Of a stretch of DNA of 43,422 bases, positions 40,407 to 43,422 are shown piece by piece. Below the pieces are notes generated by a model. It ran no database searches and was not told where the DNA came from. It worked only from the letters and a program-made list of their open reading frames with translations. The stretch is from positions 1 through 43,422 of the forward strand of contig JAZSHX010000031.1 in the NCBI GenBank assembly GCA_045533485.1, in the 5' to 3' direction. Position numbers and translations under genes: made by a program. Position 1 is the first letter of the stretch. The number at the start of each line of letters is the position of its first letter. This stretch comes from Scatosoma sp045533485. Lineage in GTDB: Bacteria; Bacillota; Clostridia; Christensenellales; Borkfalkiaceae.

Positions 40407-41309
40407 ATGAAAAAATACGTGATTATCACCGATTCCAGCAGTGACTTGGACGAAAAATTAAGAGAAAAATACGATTTGCAGTATATCCCCAACCGTTTCT
40501 ATTACGAAGGGGAAGAATTTAACGACGATACCGACTGGAATACCTTTCCTATCGACAAATTTTACGATTATTTGCGCGCAGGCAACCGCATTATGACGTC
40601 GCAAATTTCTTCGCTTGCTTGTATGGAAACCATTGAAAAGTACGCAAGCGACGGCTACGACGTGTTGGCGATTTCCACGCCCGCAGTGCTGTCCAGCACG
40701 GCAAACGTGTTCGCAAACACCTGCGAAAAATTAAAGGAAAAATACCCCGATCGCAAACTGATTGCCATTGACGCGAAAGTGTCCAGCGGCGGTCTTGCGT
40801 TGCTTTGCGTGAGAGCAGCGGAGCTTCGCGCGGAAGGCAAAACCATCGACGAAGTGGCTGCTTGGGTGGAAGAAAACAAGAAATTTATCCACCAAGAAGG
40901 CAGCGTCGATAGCTTGGCGTACTTAAAGCGCGCAGGCAGAATTTCTGCGGCGAGCGCATTTTTCGGCGGTCTTTTGAACATCAAGCCCATGATTATTTCC
41001 GATATTCACGGCTATAACGTGGCGATGGAAAAGGTAAAGGGCAGAAAAACGTCGATGCTCCGCACGTTGGAAAGAATGCAACAAAACGCGCGCTTGGACG
41101 TTTGTCCGTACGTGTTTATTCATCACACCGTTTGTCAAGAAGACGCGCTGTTTTTGAAGGAAGAAATCATCAAAAGATTGAACGTAAAGGAAGAAAATAT
41201 CCATATCGGTAACGTCAACGCCGTGATGGGCGCGTCCGTCGGCCCCGGTATGTTCGGCGTCTATTTCTACGGCACGGAAGTCACCTACGACAGCAAGGCG
41301 GACAAATGA
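40407..41309 (+). CDS. DegV-family fatty-acid-binding protein
   Basis: The ATG after AAGGAG gives MKKYVIITDSSSDLDEKLREKY, 300 residues. DegV/FakB proteins bind fatty acids and, in Gram-positive bacteria, can present them to the FakA kinase for phospholipid synthesis. Landmarks are TDSSSDL, IMTSQISS (the acyl-phosphate/fatty-acid binding loop), DAKVSSGGLALL, GSVDSLAYLKRAGRIS and the C-terminal VNAVMGASVGPGMFGVYF. It is co-transcribed with an acyltransferase-like gene whose ATG overlaps its stop, which supports a lipid role. No FakA gene is in the window. Confidence 0.92.
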   Translation: MKKYVIITDSSSDLDEKLREKYDLQYIPNRFYYEGEEFNDDTDWNTFPIDKFYDYLRAGNRIMTSQISSLACMETIEKYASDGYDVLAISTPAVLSSTANVFANTCEKLKEKYPDRKLIAIDAKVSSGGLALLCVRAAELRAEGKTIDEVAAWVEENKKFIHQEGSVDSLAYLKRAGRISAASAFFGGLLNIKPMIISDIHGYNVAMEKVKGRKTSMLRTLERMQQNARLDVCPYVFIHHTVCQEDALFLKEEIIKRLNVKEENIHIGNVNAVMGASVGPGMFGVYFYGTEVTYDSKADK

Positions 41310-42037
41310 TAATGGATAAGAAAAAGCAAGAAATCAAGTGGAAAATGCCCAAAAAGCGCCAACCCGTTTGGCGTGTGTTTAAGTGGATTTTTAAGCCGAT
41401 TTTCTACGTGAAAAACGTGGAATATTTGGGCGAAAAACTGCCCGAAAAGTGCATCATTATCGCCAACCACAACAACAAAAAAGGCCCGATGGTGTACGAA
41501 TTTAGCCTGCCCATTACCCACGTAACGTGGGGCGCGCATCAAATGCTGGGCGGTTACAAAATGCGTTTTCATTATCTCCGCGACGTTTTGTATATGCAAA
41601 AGAACGGCGTAAAGAAATGGAAAGCCACGCTCAAAGCCGGTTTTGAAGCCATTTTCTCCATTTACACCTATCGCGGTATGAAAGTAATCCCCACCTTCCC
41701 CGACGCGCGCTTGCGCAGAACGCTGCAATACAGTATGCAGTGCTTGGAGGCAGGTATGGCGATATCCACTTTCCCCGAAGACTCCAACGAAGGGTACTTC
41801 GACGAAATGAAGCACTTTTTTTCGGGCTTCGTGATGCTTGCGGAACAGTATTATAAGAAAACGGGCGAAGATTTACCCGTTTTCCCCGTGTACTACGGCA
41901 GGAAGAAAAAGAAAATCGTGGTTGGCAAGCCCGTGTACGTGCAAGATTTTGTCAAGCAGGGCTTAAAGCGCGACGAAATCGCGGAAAAATGCCGACTGGA
42001 AGTCAATCAGCTCTATTACGACCATTTCAAGGAATAA
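41306..42037 (+). CDS. PlsC-like lysophospholipid acyltransferase family protein
   Basis: A 243-residue LPLAT-type protein starting in a 4-nt ATGA overlap with degV; an ATG two codons later is an alternative. The family pattern can be followed: YLGEKLPEKCIIIANHNNKKGPMV (motif I region), YRGMKVIPTFPD and ISTFPEDSNEGYFDEMK (motif III region), with an FPVYYGRKKKKIVVGKPV end. However, the HX4D catalytic motif reads H-N-N-K-K-G, so the aspartate is missing. It may have altered activity or be a non-canonical branch. Confidence 0.75.
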   Translation: MIMDKKKQEIKWKMPKKRQPVWRVFKWIFKPIFYVKNVEYLGEKLPEKCIIIANHNNKKGPMVYEFSLPITHVTWGAHQMLGGYKMRFHYLRDVLYMQKNGVKKWKATLKAGFEAIFSIYTYRGMKVIPTFPDARLRRTLQYSMQCLEAGMAISTFPEDSNEGYFDEMKHFFSGFVMLAEQYYKKTGEDLPVFPVYYGRKKKKIVVGKPVYVQDFVKQGLKRDEIAEKCRLEVNQLYYDHFKE

Positions 42038-42047
42038 AAGTGAATTT

Positions 42048-42434
42048 ATGAATGAAGAAACGAAAACGACAGCGCCTATGGGGGCGGAGCAGCCGATAAC
42101 CCAACCTGAAACAGCGAAAAAAGACACGCGCATCGAAGGCTCGGCGAAAGAAGGACTTGTAGAAGCCGTTGCGTCGGCGTCAATGAGCGTCGTGTCCGTG
42201 CTTATGACGCTTTTCATGAATATGAACGTCATTTCGGAAATGCTGTGTATGTACGGCTTCATTTTGGGCGTTCGTGCCGTCAATACCTACAAAACCTGCC
42301 ACCTTTGGCAAAAGAAAAAACCCAAAGCGACTTACGTTTTGGGGATTATCGGCATAGTGCTTAACTGTATTGCGATGCTGTTGTGGCTGATATGGATAGC
42401 AGGTTTTTTCATTCTTATGTTTATGGAAACGTAA
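42048..42434 (+). CDS. Small membrane protein with N-terminal linker
   Basis: A 128-residue protein: a charged, Pro/Thr-rich N-terminal 35 residues, then about three hydrophobic segments (AVASASMSVVSVLMTLFMNMNVI, EMLCMYGFILGVRAV and YVLGIIGIVLNCIAMLLWLIWIAGFFILMF). The last part resembles DUF4190-type proteins. It starts 10 nt after the acyltransferase stop with a weak upstream site, so it is probably co-transcribed. No function is assigned. Confidence 0.6.
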   Translation: MNEETKTTAPMGAEQPITQPETAKKDTRIEGSAKEGLVEAVASASMSVVSVLMTLFMNMNVISEMLCMYGFILGVRAVNTYKTCHLWQKKKPKATYVLGIIGIVLNCIAMLLWLIWIAGFFILMFMET

Positions 42435-42461
42435 GAGGCAGGTACGCAATCAATGAAAAAA

Positions 42462-42489
42462 GCGCACTCAACCGAGTGCGCCGATTTTT
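42462..42489. terminator. Bidirectional terminator after the degV operon
   Basis: A perfect 8-bp stem (GCGCACTC / GAGTGCGC), AACC loop and T run, 28 nt after the stop codon; a GGCAGGTACGC motif precedes it. Confidence 0.85.
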
Positions 42490-42499
42490 TTGTGAGCGA

Positions 42500-42733
42500 T
42501 TATGCTTTTGCAAATAAAAGATGGCCGAAGAGCAACAACCAAACAAGGTCAATCCAACCGATGACGATACCGGACGGGATGGTAACCAGGATAGCAACCG
42601 CCAAAGTGATCACGTTATTCGTCTTAAAATAAGCCGACCAACGCACGGCAATTTCCACCACCCAGTTCACGCCGGGGATAAGCAAGAGTATCAACTGCAC
42701 CAAAAGATCTTGTTTATAAAACCATTTTGCCAT
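42500..42733 (-). CDS. Small hydrophobic membrane protein
   Basis: A 77-residue protein with two predicted membrane helices (LVQLILLLIPGVNWVVEIAV and NVITLAVAILVTIPSGIVIGWIDLVWLLLFGHLL). GGAGGTG precedes the ATG. It has a consensus promoter and ends near the shared terminator. No family is recognised. Confidence 0.75.
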   Translation of the reverse strand: MAKWFYKQDLLVQLILLLIPGVNWVVEIAVRWSAYFKTNNVITLAVAILVTIPSGIVIGWIDLVWLLLFGHLLFAKA

Positions 42734-42766
42734 AAAGCACCTCCAAGGTTTATTTATTGTGGCATT

Positions 42767-42795
42767 ATTATACTATGAAAATGCGCGTTTGTCAA
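42767..42795 (-). promoter_or_regulatory. Promoter of the 77-residue membrane protein
   Basis: Minus-strand TTGACA (complement of 42790-42795), 17-bp spacer, TATAAT (complement of 42767-42772). Confidence 0.85.
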
Positions 42796-42819
42796 GACGG
42801 TAGAAAAAAATATTGCGCG

Positions 42820-43059
42820 TTATTCATCATTTCTTTGTTCTTCCGCCGTAGTTTCCGTCGGTTCTTTATCGGGGATATAATCTTCGGGATGGCGGCGTAA
42901 ATGCATTTGCTTGCAATAATTCATCGCGCCAAAGCAAAGAAACGCGCCCACGCCAAAAACAAGCGCCGCTTTCCAGCCCAAAAATGTGCCTACGGGCAAA
43001 ATTGCCGCCACGAACGCCACGGCAAGAATACAAAAAACAATTTGCAGCTTCAAAAACAT
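42820..43059 (-). CDS. Small membrane protein with hydrophilic C-terminus
   Basis: The ATG after GGGAG gives MFLKLQIVFCILAV, 79 residues; longer in-frame starts lack ribosome binding sites. Two hydrophobic helices (about 4-24 and 28-46) are followed by a cytoplasmic-type tail HLRRHPEDYIPDKEPTETTAEEQRNDE. No family is recognised. The promoter about 75 nt upstream contains a striking CG-alternating palindrome. Confidence 0.65.
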   Translation of the reverse strand: MFLKLQIVFCILAVAFVAAILPVGTFLGWKAALVFGVGAFLCFGAMNYCKQMHLRRHPEDYIPDKEPTETTAEEQRNDE

Positions 43060-43134
43060 AATTTTTCTCCCGGCGCCCCAAAAACAAAGGGCGTTTTTCA
43101 TAAACAGTATGCGCAAAATATTTATATTATATAT

Positions 43135-43164
43135 ATTGTAACACGCGCGCGCGTGTATAGTCAA
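43135..43164 (-). promoter_or_regulatory. Promoter with a 16-bp alternating CG palindrome in its spacer
   Basis: Minus-strand TTGACT (complement of 43159-43164), 18-bp spacer, TACAAT (complement of 43135-43140). The spacer contains the perfect palindrome ACACGCGCGCGCGTGT (43141-43156). Confidence 0.6.
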
Positions 43165-43263
43165 GGAAAAAGGCAGGAAAAACACGGAAAAAACCCATAA
43201 AAAGCAAGGTAAAAAAATAATTAAAATTTTTTAAAAAAAATAAAAAAAATATTAAAAAAACAC

Positions 43264-43341
43264 TTGACAAATGGAAAAGGAATGTGGTATTATATACAAG
43301 CTGTCGCCGCGAGGGGGCAGAACCAAGCCGGAAAGCTTGGT
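43264..43341 (+). promoter_or_regulatory. Promoter and structured leader at the right edge
   Basis: TTGACA at 43264-43269, 18-bp spacer, TATTAT at 43288-43293. The transcript would begin with two successive hairpins: 43301-43320 (CTGTCGCC/GGGGGCAG, GCGA loop, one mismatch) and 43322-43341 (ACCAAGC/GCTTGGT, perfect). Confidence 0.55.
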
Positions 43342-43383
43342 AAAAGCAGATTAAAAACAGAATAAGAAAGAAATGAGATTTAT

Positions 43384-43422
43384 TTGACAAACAAGCAAAT
43401 GAAAGTAATTTCCGTTAATTTT
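43384..43422 (+). CDS. Start of a gene cut off by the window edge
   Basis: After the structured leader, an open frame begins at TTG 43384 (MTNKQMKVISVNF) or ATG 43399 (MKVISVNF) and runs off the window. The ribosome binding site is weak (GAGAT). Too little is visible to name the product. Confidence 0.3.
   Translation, partial: MTNKQMKVISVNF

Noticed and set aside
1..43422. CRISPR array
   Set aside because: No regularly spaced direct repeats of 24-40 nt and no cas genes were seen.

Overview
The window is chromosomal DNA of an endospore-forming, low-to-moderate GC Clostridia-type Firmicute, most likely an uncultured gut lineage. Support comes from SpoIIR, a SleB-type cortex hydrolase followed by YpeB, GTP-type PEP carboxykinase, a K+-dependent-type membrane pyrophosphatase, rubrerythrin, strong AGGAGG-like ribosome binding sites and consensus TTGACA-17-TATAAT promoters. 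The affiliation is inferred; no rRNA gene is present.

Region 1 (1-24.5 kb) is core genome. It opens with the 3' part of a repeat-containing secreted protein and an ATP-grasp enzyme, then a proB-proA-proC proline operon on the minus strand, pckG, two small XRE-type regulators, a YwaF/TMEM164-like membrane protein, the pyrophosphatase hppA, rplM-rpsI with a 5' leader, a GyrI-like domain protein with an ICMT-like methyltransferase, a large doubly anchored lipoprotein, a lipoprotein serpin, an acidic zinc-ribbon protein, a rubrerythrin operon containing two very small genes, trmL, then spoIIR, sleB and ypeB, a Fur/PerR-type regulator and tRNA-Gly(CCC).

Region 2 (24.6-30.9 kb), just after the tRNA, is a restriction-modification island on the minus strand. 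It holds two overlapping adenine-methyltransferase-like genes (one lacks the NPPY catalytic motif), a four-helix membrane protein of unknown role, and a GIY-YIG/T5orf172-SF2 helicase restriction protein. A divergent XRE controller gene faces them across four copies of the palindrome ACTATAGT spaced at about 21 bp multiples.

Region 3 (31-38.3 kb) is an AT-richer mobile element. A promoter and a hairpin-rich non-coding leader precede a DUF6100-like gene, a replication-relaxation-like gene and a 55-residue gene. A second operon encodes an AAA/DUF4143 ATPase, an OLD-type ATPase-TOPRIM nuclease and a large serine recombinase. The nuclease beside the recombinase suggests a mobile defence cargo.

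Region 4 (38.3-40.3 kb) is another accessory patch: a ribbon-helix-helix/WYL regulator with a small basic protein, divergent from a two-gene cassette of unknown proteins arranged like a toxin-antitoxin pair. Repeated GTCTAC boxes lie between them. Region 5 (40.3-43.4 kb) returns to core-like genes: degV, a PlsC-like acyltransferase, small membrane proteins and the structured leader of a gene cut off at the right edge.

The strongest candidates for undescribed biology are the RM island with its embedded membrane protein and phased operator array, the hairpin-rich RNA at 31.2-31.56 kb, the ATPase/OLD/recombinase module, the spoIIR control region in which a terminator-like hairpin holds the ribosome binding site, and the overlapping micro-genes after rubrerythrin.
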